Shown: piece after piece, positions 48,700 to 61,483 of the stretch
Position numbering within the stretch: position 1 is the first letter of the stretch
Layout: each line of letters begins with the position of its first letter
Assembly (NCBI GenBank): GCA_009760855.2
Contig: WPIO01000026.1
Span: forward strand, 4,446,501-4,510,500
Direction of reading: 5' to 3'
Length of the DNA: 64,000 nucleotides
From: Cristatella mucedo
Taxonomy: Eukaryota > Bryozoa > Phylactolaemata > Cristatellidae
Notes under the pieces: generated by a model
Told to the model about the DNA's origin: nothing
The model's input: the letters and a program-made list of their open reading frames with translations, nothing else
Database searches by the model: none
Position numbers and translations under genes: made by a program

Positions 48700-51600
48700 T
48701 TTAGAGCGGCTATACCTGACACGCCGTGTGGGTGATTGGTCTGAGGGACCAACGAGGAGCCAAAAAAGTATAAATAGATTCTCCTTCATGACAGCCTGCC
48801 GACTTGTCTCCTAACTCTCCCCCAAATGTGATGACGTACGGTGACCTAGTAGCCCAAATCGTTTGGAAATGTGTCCTAAATCTGTGCCAATAAAGAAGAA
48901 TGCTGCTCAATTCGCAGCTTTGGGTCGCCTGCACTAATTGCATATGCTCGCTTGGAAGTTTGCATGAAGCGCTCAGCTTATCCGTTGCTCTGTGAGCAAT
49001 AACAGAAAGTGAGAGTAGTTAGAAAGTAAGAGAGAAAGTGCCGAATGCCGATGACCTGTAGGAAACTTGTAAAACCATGGTAGGTGAGCTGTCATTCGCT
49101 GTCAAAGACAATAACCTGCGGCAGAGCCGATCGAGCAACGAGTGTCCCCAGAATCGAAATTGTGGTTTCACGAGTTGCTTATCTCGTGCGAACCACTTCG
49201 GGACACTTCTAGAATGCATCTACTGCCATTATGAAATAGTAGTTCAAAGAGGTTCTGCAAAGTCAACTTGAATTCACTGCCATTTTCCAGCTGGGTCACT
49301 CCACTTACGCTCGGTCGCTTGTAGTGCATGCCTGACTTGGTTGCAATATGGGAAGCCGCGGCACACTGATTCTACGCCACTATTTTGATTATGCCGAGTT
49401 GGCTTTCGTGAACCTTTAACAAGACCTGGCCGTACAAAGAAGTAGGCATGATCAACGTCGTGCCCCGCAGGAGGCATCCATCATGTGTTGAAAGCATCAG
49501 TCTGCAAGTGTATTATGGCGTCTTAGCAGAAGAGGAACGGATATCTGGCCAACCATCATCCTCATCGCATACTCATAAGCAGCAGCACTTTCAGGTTGCT
49601 TCTGACCGAAGCCTTAACAGTGTGGATCGTTACAAGAAACAAAGAAGCACAGCATGATGATCAACGTGGACTCGGAGCAGTGGTCTATATGCTCAGGTGG
49701 CGGTAGTCGTGACATGACATCAGCATTTGCATGATCTTCTGACCACCTGTACTGGACGGTGTGTGCGTCTGGAGACCGCACTGGAACCCAATGCAGCATG
49801 CACATTGCAACGATTTGCGGAATACCTGTCTTAGGGTCGAAGATAGTGACGAGTGAGTGGGTGGTGATCGTAAACATTAGAAACTTTAGAACATTTAAAT
49901 ACAAGTGAATAGGACTAACGCCAAACATGAGTGGCAGGGCCTCATTCTGACTGTGTGAATAGCTTTTGTTTGCTAGCAGACAGCATGTAAGAAGCAAGGG
50001 CGATGAGCCACTTATTTCTACGAACTAATCGCTGGGAGTAAACGGTACCCAGTCCATAGGATGACGGATTTCCAACCAACATGAGCACCTTTTTGTGACT
50101 CTATGTTGCTTGCTTTTGCAGGCTTTCTAAACGTGCTCCATGATCGCTATACGTGCACGTGGGCGTGAAACAGTCTATTGCTACCTGCTTTGCTTTTGTA
50201 GCAGCTTGTAGACGGAATGCAATACCTTCGCCAAGTAGAACAAGTAATGTAATGTAATGTATCTCCATCAGCAACTCCACAAAGTCATAAAGACCATGTG
50301 GGTGTTACGCAGGAGAGTTTTGTATAGCCCACTCAAAGCCTAAGCGGCTTTCGGTACGCATTCGGTAGCCAACAGACTTCGTCTCACGCAACAAAGAGAA
50401 ATTGAGAAGCATAGCAGAGTCAGGAGAGCAGTTGAGATAGTGAGTAGCATAGAAGTAGCAGTGCAGGACCGCTGAAAAAGATGCGCCATAGTCGGCAGTT
50501 GGAGAGTAGTTGTCGTTGCGCAAGAATTGTGGAAGCGAGTTCCACAGTCTAGGACCTGCAGAGCTAAAGCTTCTGTCGCCAACTGTCTTTAAGCGGATGA
50601 ATGGGAAAGCTAATTTATTGTCCACACAGGACCTGAGGGCACGAACAGGCTGAAACTGATGCAGCAGCTCAGCTAGGTACGAAGGAGCTAAGCCGTGGCG
50701 GGCCTTGTGGGTCAGCGTAAGAACTTTGCCCTGTATCCTTTGCTCAACCGGCAACCATCCTAGCTCTTTCAGCAGAGGTGACACGTGCTCAAACCGCTGG
50801 TACTTGAAGACCAGCCTTGCAGCCATATTCATAGTCAGCTGTAGTGGCATAATAGCTTTCTTTGGCAGCCCAGCCAAAAGGGAATTACAACAATCAAGCC
50901 GAGACAGAACTAAAGAGCTAGTTAAATTTTTTACAAGCCACTGTGGGAGACAGCTTCTAATCTTGGATAAGGATCGGATGTGATGGCTAGCTGTAGAGGC
51001 AGTCTTCTGAATGAAGCTTTTGAAATTGAGGGAGCTGTCGAACACGACACCTAGATTACGAGCACGTGGTGAAGGTCGCACAATAGCATCACCTATTAGA
51101 ACGGCAAAGCCTTTTAATCCAGCCACACGCTTAGGGTGTCCTATGAGCAGCAGTTCGGTTTATCATCATTTAATTTCAGGAAGTTTTCCGACATCCAGGA
51201 TCGAATATCGGCAAGGCAGGCATTCAGTTTCTCAGTTGCTGCAGCAGATTCCGACGGTTTAAATGACAAATACAACTGAGTATCGTCAGCATAGAAGTGA
51301 TATCCTATTCGAGTAGGCAGTGGTTAGGCATTTGTTATCGATATCACTTTGTTCTCAGAGTGATATTTATGCCTTTCGTGTGTAATAGGTGTAGTATTTA
51401 TGGTCTGAATAAAGTAACTTCTCTCTGCTTATTCAGGGAGCCAGCCTTGGCAGTTTGGCCAACACAGCGGCAAGAGTATGCAAGTACGAGGCCCGGCTCT
51501 TTAAAGTCAACACAATTTAATCCCGATAGCCTAACGCACCTGGCAGCCCAGTCAGCCTGTGATCCGAAGCTTTGATGAATAGCGGGAGCAGATACATCCC

Positions 51601-51970
51601 GGAACGATAGGTAGTTGTACTGGAACAGGCCATTGCGAGTCGCGATGGTAACGCAAGCTTTGGGTGCCTCATCAAGATCGATCGGCGTAAATGCAACGAT
51701 AAAACTAGCTTTGAAAATAAGGTCCCGCTATTCAACTTCTCCTGTAAGTCGTCTATCGAAGGCAAGTGATTCCTAAAGAATAAGCTGGGAGTTGAACGTA
51801 GCCTTATTGTTACCAAATAGGTGGATCAAACCTTCGGGCTTAATCACTGGCACTACTTGTGTCACACGTTCGCACTGCTTGACCAATGAAATGATCCCCT
51901 CGGAGTGCAACTTGTGTAGCTCAGTGCCTATTTTCTCGGATATCGTTAATGGCCCAGCTCGGTGCATATT
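48700..51970 (-). mobile_element. Ty3/gypsy pol relic, split by LINE-B
   Basis: The minus strand, read from right to left, gives a decayed pol in the order of Ty3/gypsy: RT start (TELHKLHSEGIISLV, VPVIKPEGLI) at 51960-51780; RT (LPSIDDLQEKLNSGTLFSKL) at 51780-51600 with a frame change; then LINE-B at 50245-51308; RNase H (EALPLMFGVS...PKTGIP...SEDHANADVMSRLP) at 49950-49690; and integrase pieces at 49480-48930 (PAGKW, SNG, AERFMQTSK). Stops and frameshifts are in every domain. No LTRs were identified, so its ends are unknown. Confidence 0.78.
50245..51308 (-). mobile_element. LINE-B copy inside the gypsy relic
   Basis: The (CATTA)-type tail at 50246-50262, 3' UTR and a long open C-terminal frame (51126-50305, 273 codons) run from GDAIVRPSPRARNLGVVFDSSLNF through SRLDCCNSLLAGLPKKAIMPL to PRLWNSLPQFLRNDN. 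It then continues upstream to the YADD region, ending at ggatatcact. It is among the best preserved LINE-B copies but is 5' truncated and lacks the RT palm upstream of YADD. Confidence 0.9.
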
Positions 51971-52449
51971 CATCTAACGAAGGAGCAGATGCCATCACCC
52001 CAATGTACAGATCAAAAGCCGTCATCCATGTATTGCAGTACACCTTATATCAGTTTCGGCAAAGACGAATACCGAGTTCAGAGCCTGAAGGTTTTTCCAT
52101 GCTATTCAGCCTGTGCATTGAATGCGAATATAGGAGGTATGTCCGTTTACAGTATGTGTAGCGCCGTATCAGTGCAGAATAGTTTTGGTACGCTCAAGGT
52201 CCAGGCGGGATCTAGCTTATTTTCCGTTAGGAGTTCCGAGAAATGCTCGACCCTGCGTTAAATTCTATGTTGCTGGGTATTCACTCAGCATTTACTCTCA
52301 TCATACGCAGTTCAGGGGTCTTGCTTCTAACAAAATGAATGAGTATCGCCAGGTCTGCCGCCCGCGTGCCAGGCGGAGAGTAGTTTGCCCCGGATGTCCT
52401 CCCTGCGGGACCGAAACAGCTACCAGTCTATGCTTATACGCAATCTTTG
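51971..52449. other. No gene recognised
   Basis: Between the gypsy RT end and the LINE-B start. Could hold the 5' part of LINE-B, but I see no endonuclease motif. Confidence 0.4.
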
Positions 52450-53228
52450 GACATGTGCTTGATTACGGTGGTACGTACAGGGCAATGTCGAATTTGCCAA
52501 ACGACGTAACTTACAAAGCATTGACTAGGACAAGTTTTTGAAATCTTTTTGTGATGCAGGTCTTCTTGATCTGCATTCAGACTCGACCGGCAATCTCGAT
52601 ACCCTCACTGAGGCGATGAACATGACACTCAGGAGTGCTTTTGACAAGCATGCTCCCGTTCACTCTATCCGTGTTCAAAGTCGTCGAGATTCCTTTCAAT
52701 TTACAAAAAAACTCCTTAAGATGCGCCGGGTTAAGCGCAGGCTAGAACGTCGTTTCAAGAAATCGGGGTCTGAGGCAGATCTAGTCATTTTTTAAAGACT
52801 TCCTTCGAGTTTACACCCGAAAGCTTAAAAAAACAGGGCTTCTTTTGTCATTAGAAAGCTGAATTCCTGCCAGTCGGACACTAAACAGATTTATAAGACA
52901 GTAAACCATTTAAACCAACTGGCCAAGGCTGTGAGGTCTGACTCGCCAGATATTAAGGGCTCAGCCGAAAAGTTTTCAGCCTTCTTTACTGGAAAAATTG
53001 TGAACATTCGTGCCTCCATTAAGCCCCCTCCGACCAAAGCACACGCCGTTCCTCAACATGTGACCTTTCTTAATAGGTTCGCCGATGTTTCTGCCTATGA
53101 TGTGGCTGCCTTATTAAGGTCTAGCAAAAAGAGCTCGTCTCCTGAAGACCCTATACCTTCATCTCTGTGGTCTTCACTAGCAGACCAACTTAGCTCTGCC
53201 ATAACCAACCAAGATTTTTAATGCTTCT

Positions 53229-53780
53229 TTGGGAAGAGTGGTCGTCCCCAAGTCCTTCAAATCGGCAATCGTTAGACCTATTCTTAAAAAGCCTGGATTA
53301 GACACAGAGGTCCTAGCAAACTATCGCCCAGCTTCCCTTCTTCCGTTCTTATCAAAGATTCTTGAAAAAATTGTTGCAAAGCAGCTGGTTGAACATAATG
53401 AAAATAATGGAATGTCAGAAAGTTTTCAATCAGGGTTCAAGAGGCAGCACTCTACTGAAATTGCTCTCCTCCGTGTTAACAATGACATTCTACGTGGCAA
53501 CGACGACGGGAATGTCACTGCCCTAGCTCTGCTAGATCTGTCTGCTGCCTTCGACACTATTGATCACGACGTTCTGCTTGAACGATTGAGAACAACGATT
53601 GGTCTGGCAGACGAAGCACTGGCGTGGTTTAAATCATACTTGGCTGATCGTGTTCAATCCGTGTCGTGTGGGGGTCAGGTCTCAGACACGAGAAGGGTCA
53701 CCTGTGGAGTCCCTCAACGGTCTGTACTCGGTCCCTTACTAATCTCCATTTATACACAACCTCTGGGAAAAGTGATTTAG
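53229..53780 (+). pseudogene. LINE-B reverse transcriptase core
   Basis: 184 codons of RT with fingers/palm motifs: [32 protein letters not shown], the [11 protein letters not shown] block, [15 protein letters not shown] (first catalytic Asp) and [12 protein letters not shown]. The usual GVPQGS has Arg for Gly. A TAG at 53778 ends the frame, and the YADDTQLYLSF block follows in the same frame after it. In an active LINE this enzyme reverse-transcribes its own RNA at the nicked target. Confidence 0.88.
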
Positions 53781-53929
53781 GCCCATGGAATAGGATATCA
53801 CTGTTATGCTGACGATACTCAGCTGTATTTGTCATTTAAACCATCGGAATCTGCTGCAGAAACTGAGAAACTGAATGCTTGCCTTGCCGATATTCGATCC
53901 TGGGTGTTGGAAAACTTCCTAAAAATACT

Positions 53930-54597
53930 GGCCTACCAGCATGTGCGATCAGGCGATTACAGCTGGTGCAAAACTCTGCAGCTAGGCTTGTCTGTCGTGA
54001 GCGTCGCAGTTGCCACATTACTCCACTTCTCGCCGATCTGCACTGGCTTCCAGTCAAGCAACGGATCGACTTCAAGGTCTTGTCGCTCACTTTTAGGTCC
54101 CTTCATTCTTTGGCTCCAACCTATCTCTGCGACATACTCCCCGATCTGGCCAAGCATCGTACCACCCGCTTTTCGGAATCCAACAGTCTAGAAATACCTC
54201 GCACAAACCTCGAATCCTTTGGAGACCGTGCATTTAGTTCGTATGCTCCCAAAGCCTGGACCTCCCTCCCGACCTGCGTCAGAACATCCCCTGACCTGAC
54301 CACATTTAAAAGGAACTTAAAAACACACCTATTTAGGACAGCATTTAGTGGGTCCCTGTGATTCGTCCTTCACGTGCTTACGCGTGCTGACACTGCATGC
54401 TGCCACTAACCACATTTGCATGCTGACCCTGTGCATGTCACCCCTAACCATGTTATTCATTTTGTTTGTTTTTCAAGCATGATTTTACTTACCATTAAAT
54501 TGCATTTCCCTTTGCAGCAATTTTAAAGCGCCTAGAAAGAGATTGAGTTTTCTGAGGGCGCTTTATCAAGTACGTTATTTTTATTATTATTATTATT
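53930..54597 (+). mobile_element. LINE-A copy nested in LINE-B
   Basis: Starts at actggcctaccagcatgtg and ends in (ATT)n at 54580-54597. The left flank ends ggaaaacttcctaaaa and the right flank resumes ttaaattacgataaaac. In the uninterrupted LINE-B copy at 51170 these are one continuous string. The frame 53879-54361 encodes an almost intact C-terminal domain (CAIRRLQLVQNSAARLV to SLPTCVRTSPDLTTFKRNLKTHLFRTAF), so it is a young copy. Confidence 0.93.
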
Positions 54598-55525
54598 TAA
54601 TTAAATTACGATAAAACCAAACTGCTGCTCATAGGACACCCTAAGCGTGTGGCTGGATTGAAAGACTTTGCCGTTCTAATAGGTGATGCTATTGTGTGAC
54701 CTCCACCACGTTCTCGTAATTTAAGTGTCGTGTCGACAGCTGCCTCAGTTTCAAAAGCTTCATTCAGAAGACTGCCTCTACAGCTAGCCATCACATCCGA
54801 TCCCTGTCCAAGATTAGGAGCTGTCTCCCACAGTGGCTTGTAAAAAATTTAACTAGCTCTTTAGTTCTGTCTCGGCTTGATTTTTGTAATTCCCTTTTGG
54901 CTGGGCTGCCAAAGAAAGCTATTATGCCACTACAGCTGACTATGAATATGGCTGCAAGGCTGGTCTTCAAGTACCAGCGGTTTGAGCACGTGTCTCCTTT
55001 GCTGAAAGAGCTAGGATGGTTGCCGGTTGAGCAAAGGATATAGAGCAAAGTCCTTATGCTGACCCTCAAGGCCCGCCACGGCTTGGTTCCTTCGTACCTA
55101 GCTGAACTGCTGCTTCAGTTTCAGCCTGTTCGTGCCCTCAGGTCCTGTGTGGACAATAAATTAGCTGTCCCATTCCTCCGCTTAAAGACCGTTGGTGACA
55201 GAAGCTTTAGCTCTGCAGGTCCTAGACTGTGGAACTCGCTTCCACAATTCTTGCGCAACGATAACTATTCTCCTACTGCCGACTATGGCACATCTTTTTC
55301 AGCGGTCCTGAGCTGCTACTTCTATGCTACTCACTATCTCAACTGCTCTCCTGACTCTGCTATGCTTCCCATTTTCTCTTTGTTGCGTGAGACGAAGTCT
55401 GTTGTCTACCGAATGCGTACCGAAAGCCACTTAGGCTGTGAGTGCGCTATACAAAACTCTCCTGGGTAACACCCACATGGTCTTTATGACTTTGTGGAGT
55501 TACAGACGGAGATACATTACATTAC

Positions 55526-55969
55526 GGCATACACTAGGGTAAGGAGGGCACCTGTGCCTTGCGGGCTGAGTCGAGCCATAAAAGGCACATTCGTAAACGA
55601 CAGGCTTAGAATTAGGCTCGCTCACCCAGCAGGCACATGCTCGGCAGCAGAAAACCAATAATCCATCGCTATAGCTTCTACCTCTGTTCAATGTTCTGCT
55701 GCATGTGCAGCGCCTAACGCGGCATCTAGAATCCAATGTTTTGCTGTCAGAAGTTTTCGGCTAGTGGAATTTGTAATAATGCAGGTGGTTTCGGGCAGTT
55801 TTTCGTAAGAATGTATCAAATCCACAGTGCTGAGCCAAGAGAGGCGGCTGAAACTCCCTTGCTGTTTTGCCTAGTTACAGGTGAGCTCACTTCATTTAAA
55901 TTTCGTTTATTTAGCCGCACAAGAGCCTCGACTATTACCACTGCTTGCAGTGGAAAATTAACGATCACC
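55526..55969. other. No gene recognised
   Basis: Non-coding sequence; short frames only. Confidence 0.45.
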
Positions 55970-56046
55970 TTCTGCAGGATTAGAACTCACGAACATTGGT
56001 ACGGTGTCAATCGGTTCAGGCCTAAGTCGGTAAGAAAGCGCCTTCG
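55970..56046 (-). mobile_element. tRNA-derived SINE head
   Basis: The minus strand has TACCGACTTAGGCC (A-box-like) and GTGAGTTCTAATCCTGC (B-box-like) at tRNA-like spacing. Confidence 0.45.
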
Positions 56047-57525
<1,479 letters not shown>

Positions 57526-58554
57526 GCACTCTTGACCTTAAGCGTAGCTGCTACTTTGTCGAACCCCGCTCTTTGTGTCCATCCTCAGTCCTATTCCCTT
57601 CAGCCTGTAATTAATTAGATGGCTCCTGCACCAGCTTGCCATCCTTTCGCTCTTTGTCTAATGGAGTACAGTAGTCGGTCCACATTCTGAGCGCTCTTTG
57701 TCTGACCAAAGTTCCATTCTAACCTGCGCGGATCTCGCTGTCAGACTGACACCTCGCTCTGCTCCCGGTTAACTAATGTGTCCTCTACCCAATTCTACTT
57801 GGCTAGTCCACCCGCTACAGGTTGCTCTAGGTGCCCTAGTCAGACCCACTAAGACAAGGGCTAGTATCGCGGCTAACCTGAGAGCTGCCCCAGTGCACTT
57901 TTGAGTACGCCATTTCTCAGCAGTTACCACGCTGCTCTCACTGGCTTTCAGTTTCTAGACGCGGTGTGCCTCATTTCGCCAGCTTTCCGAAAGTGTGTGT
58001 GTGATTGCTGCGGAAAACACGGCACGGTCCATCGTAATCGACTTCCTTTAGCACGACTGAGCCGGCGTGTGGTCGTAGCGTTACTACGACGAACGCGGAA
58101 TCTCAAGAGCTTCACGAGGTCCTTTAAGATGTCACCGTCTGCCATCGAGCGACGTAAACCCAGGGCATTACGAGCAGCAGCGACAGCAAACCATTTCTTG
58201 ACTGGTGCCAATAATGGCGCGGCGTGCTGGGTGCAACAGCGCATCGTTACCTTGTTTCGATTGAGGCAGGACGTCATACATTCCCTGCGAGTCTCTACTG
58301 TCGTCGCCGCCAGAAACCATCACATGAACCTGACTAGCGGCAACTTGGCGGCGCATGTACGACCTCTCGGCCAACCAACCGCAAGTTGCGATAACCGACA
58401 GACATGTACTCAACCGGCAGCGCCGAGTGACTAGAGCGCGCGGTCGAAAGTGCGAGCACGCGGCTAGCGCGTCTGGCTGCAAGTCATGCCTCTGTTATTC
58501 TTACTGCCGGCATCTGCTCTTTAGATATTTGGCAGCGACTCTGGTATTCGGGTA
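57526..58554. other. No gene recognised
   Basis: GC-moderate, with overlapping open frames on both strands at 57901-58482. None shows a recognisable domain. Confidence 0.4.
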
Positions 58555-58632
58555 GTTTCGAGGCTACGACAGTCAGGGTTGTTTCGAGGCTCCGACAGTC
58601 AAGGAAGGCTGGCTGGCTGGCTGGCTGGCTGC
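58555..58632. repeat. 26 bp tandem duplication followed by (GGCT)n
   Basis: gtttcgaggctacgacagtc and gtttcgaggctccgacagtc begin at 58555 and 58581. (GGCT)n follows at 58606-58632. Confidence 0.92.
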
Positions 58633-59018
58633 CACTTCCTCTAGCACCTCAGTCGTCGGAGTCCATTCCAAAAGTGGTCCATTGCAGCCGTTTCTGCACG
58701 AGCGCTCTTTCGCCAGCAGACCAGGCGCTAGTATGGAGCTAGTCCTTGCCGACGCGTCACAAATACCGGTGAAGCCTGAAGCCTTGAAGCAAGGCTAATA
58801 GCTCGTAGGTCAGCACAAATAAATGCACGTTCGGTGATGGTTATTGGAATAAGGCTGCTATGAAATGTGCCCATGGCTTAAAGAAATAAATAAATATGTA
58901 TATGTATAATGTAACTAAGTTGCACAGTATAGTATTGTATAGTAGCGTTGTTTTCCAATGTCGTATAGTAGTCAAAGTGGCATGCTGCTATAAAACCGGT
59001 CACAGTATATGTATGTGT
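58633..59018. other. No gene recognised
   Basis: Non-coding sequence preceding the microsatellite. Confidence 0.45.
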
Positions 59019-59027
59019 ATACACACA

Positions 59028-59093
<66 letters not shown>

Positions 59094-59100
59094 ATATATA
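59019..59100. repeat. (CA)n then (TA)n microsatellite
   Basis: ACAC run to about 59077, then TATA to 59100. It directly precedes the LINE-A terminal block. Confidence 0.95.
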
Positions 59101-59104
59101 TGTA

Positions 59105-60207
59105 TAAGATACATTTGATATAGCGGTCTCAGAAAACTCAATCTCTTGTTAGGCACTTAACAATTTGCCGCAAAGGGAGCACGATCGAATGGTTAGTGGT
59201 AGCATGCTCAAAAAACAACAAGAATAACATGGTTAGGGGTGACATGCATAAGGTCAACAAGCACGTAGGGTTAGTGGCTGCATGCACAGTGTCGGCATGC
59301 ATACGCTCGGAAAGCTAAAATCACAGGGACCCACTAAATACTGTAATAAATAGATGAGTTTTTAGTTTCTTTTTGAATGTGGTCAAGTCAGGGATGTCAC
59401 GATGCAGTCGGAAGTTGGTTCCAGGTTTTGCAAGCATACGAATTAAAGGCATGGTCTCCAAAGGATTTGAGGTTTGTAAGAGGTATGGGTAAACGATTAG
59501 ACTCCGAAAAGCGAGTGATATGATGCCTAGCCTGGTGGAAGAGTGGATCCGATAGGTAGGCTGGAGCCAAAGGATAAAGGGACCTAAAAGGGAGTGATAG
59601 AACCTTAAAGTCGATGCATTGCTTGACAGGGAGACAGTGTAGGTCAGCGAGAAGTGGTGTGATGTGGCAACCGCGACGCTCACGACAGACAAGCTTAACT
59701 GTGGAGTTTAGCAACAGCTGTACGCGCCTGATTGCACAGGTCGGTAGCAAGCAAGCAGTAAGTTATAGAAGTCATGACGGGATGTCACAAATGCATGGAC
59801 CAATTTAGATGTAGTATCCTGTCTAAGCGATCCCGACTTTTAGCAATGTTGTGTAGCTGAAAGTAGGCAGACTTGACTGCGGAGCTGATGCAGTCGTCTA
59901 TTGAAAAGTCGCCCTGGAGCAGCACACCTAGATTTTGTGCAGATTTAACCGGAGATATGCTGGTAGAGCCGTTGTTGAGCGTTAACCTTTCCAATTTCTA
60001 AATCACACTCAATTTGCCCATGACTATTAAGTTGGTTTTTCGTTCTTCAATTCACGAAATTTTGCTGCCTTCCATGTGCGGATGCCACCAATACATGCAG
60101 CAAGAGATTCGAGAGAATTTGACGCGTTTGAGGGCTCGGAGGGATCAAAGTAAAGGTACAACTGAGATATTTGTCCATTCGCATCAATACTTTGGAGTCT
60201 CCCACAG
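59105..60207 (-). mobile_element. LINE-A copy, RT thumb to 3' end
   Basis: Reverse complement of the LINE-A terminal block and UTR (59105-59340), C-terminal domain (59750-59397), the FQGDFSIDDCISSAVKSAYF block near 59900, and the region up to acaactgag (tyrosine just after YADD) at about 60160-60200. The (ATT)n tail is replaced by the TA microsatellite. One of the longest LINE-A copies, with many substitutions. Confidence 0.85.
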
Positions 60208-60253
60208 AATATATATATGTGTGTGTGTGTATATATGTAATTTCTCGCCTCCC

Positions 60254-60286
<33 letters not shown>

Positions 60287-60318
60287 GTATATGTATGTAT
60301 ATATATATATATATATAA
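60208..60318. repeat. (TA)n/(GT)n/(GTAT)n compound microsatellite
   Basis: Two TA/GT tracts separated by gtaatttctcgcctccc. Confidence 0.95.
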
Positions 60319-61357
60319 TGAAATTCAGCTGTATAGCACCCTAAGTTAGCTTAACTTTCATTGAGGCGCTGCATTTAAATCACAGGGCTAGAGCCTACGA
60401 CCTTGGCTTAACCAGTCCAATAAAAAGACCACTTCATAGTGTCGAGAACGTTTGTGATCGCGAGGGAGACCGCAGGCGTCTGGCGTCAGCCATGGCGCGC
60501 AAACGACCGCTTTTTTCGGCAGCGAACCAAGAGCGCCATTGAACTGCCGACCAGTGAAGAGCATTTCGCGAAACTTCTGGCAAGCGCAACTGTTGCAGCT
60601 GTGCTAACTGCCGAAGTCATGACCTTTCTACCGCCTAATTGCTGACAGTGATAACTCATGAAGCGCGAATAGTATTCGGATGAACTCATTGGAGATAATA
60701 CAGCACGACGCCTTTTCAGAGGCACCGAGACGCAACGGAATGGACAAGTTCGCTTAGAAGAGAGCTTGACCGTACCAGCGGTGAAACGACCTTAACTCTC
60801 TCGTTACGAAATTGTTTCTTCGCGCCGATGTGCCGCCGCAGAAGAGCAGCTTCGTGAGATTCGTCCAGACTGTCAGCGCTGCTCGGATTTCCGCCAATAC
60901 TCAACAGCGAATGAGGCCGCGATCGGCAGATTGCCGACGAACTGGCCGCCGCATAGCGTCGCTGTGCTGAGAGCCGGCCACGCTCTCGCCCGCGCACCAT
61001 CGCATCCAACGAGCCACGCTATTGCCACCGCTCTCGGTTGAGCAATAATCGATAGCAAGTATTCCTCAAGCGGTGCGACGAGGTTCTCCATTGGAATGCC
61101 AATGACTGCAGCCTAGTTTAATGCACTTGCGAAAGCAGCCTAAAATAGCAATCTGCGGCGGAGAGCCGGCAGTAATGCGTCCAGATTTAAAAATAAGACT
61201 GTCGAACGGGCCGCCGCCGACGGGCGGCTGCTGCGACTGCAGTGCAACGATGCCAGCCAATTGCCTAGCAGCGGCTGCTGCTGCGTCCGGCTCCAGCCTT
61301 CAGGGGATTTTTCAAGCCAGCCGCCTGCTTCGAGCGACCTCCGTCGTCGCGGCCTCT
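60319..61357. other. No gene; GC-rich
   Basis: Open frames on both strands are GC-driven shadows. No domain recognised. Confidence 0.4.
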
Positions 61358-61407
61358 GCTTACTCGCTGGGCAAGCTGCAGCTCACGCGCTTGCCCAGCG
61401 AGTAAGC
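61358..61407. repeat. Perfect 19 bp inverted repeat, 12 nt loop
   Basis: GCTTACTCGCTGGGCAAGC (61358-61376) pairs exactly with 61389-61407. Confidence 0.95.
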
Positions 61408-61422
61408 CGCAGCGACAAGGCC

Positions 61423-61483
61423 TCGGTTTTTCGAATCGAGATTTTTCGAGTCGCGCCCTAACGAGCGCGATTCGAAAAACCGA
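61423..61483. repeat. Perfect 16 bp inverted repeat, 29 nt loop
   Basis: TCGGTTTTTCGAATCG (61423-61438) pairs with CGATTCGAAAAACCGA (61468-61483). The loop repeats TTTTTCGAGTCG directly and contains a smaller TCGCGC/GCGCGA stem. Confidence 0.95.

Larger units (their letters stand above)
52450..55525 (+). mobile_element. Longest LINE-B copy, interrupted by LINE-A
   Basis: In order: linker after the endonuclease (52538-52795, with RVKRRLERRFKKSG); pre-RT region (52931-53221, AEKFSAFFTGKI, SPEDPIPSSLW); reverse transcriptase (53229-53780: [45 protein letters not shown]); YADD at about 53806-53817; then the LINE-A insertion 53930-54597; then the C-terminal domain 54600-55440 and the 3' UTR ending in acattacatt at 55525. 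It contains a stop just before the YADD block and several frameshifts. Clade CR1/L2-like. The endonuclease domain is missing or unrecognisable. Confidence 0.88.

Noticed and set aside
52185-52541. 118-codon frame as the LINE-B endonuclease
   Set aside because: No APE endonuclease motifs are visible. The matching copy at 11640 also stops resembling LINE-B a short way upstream of the linker.
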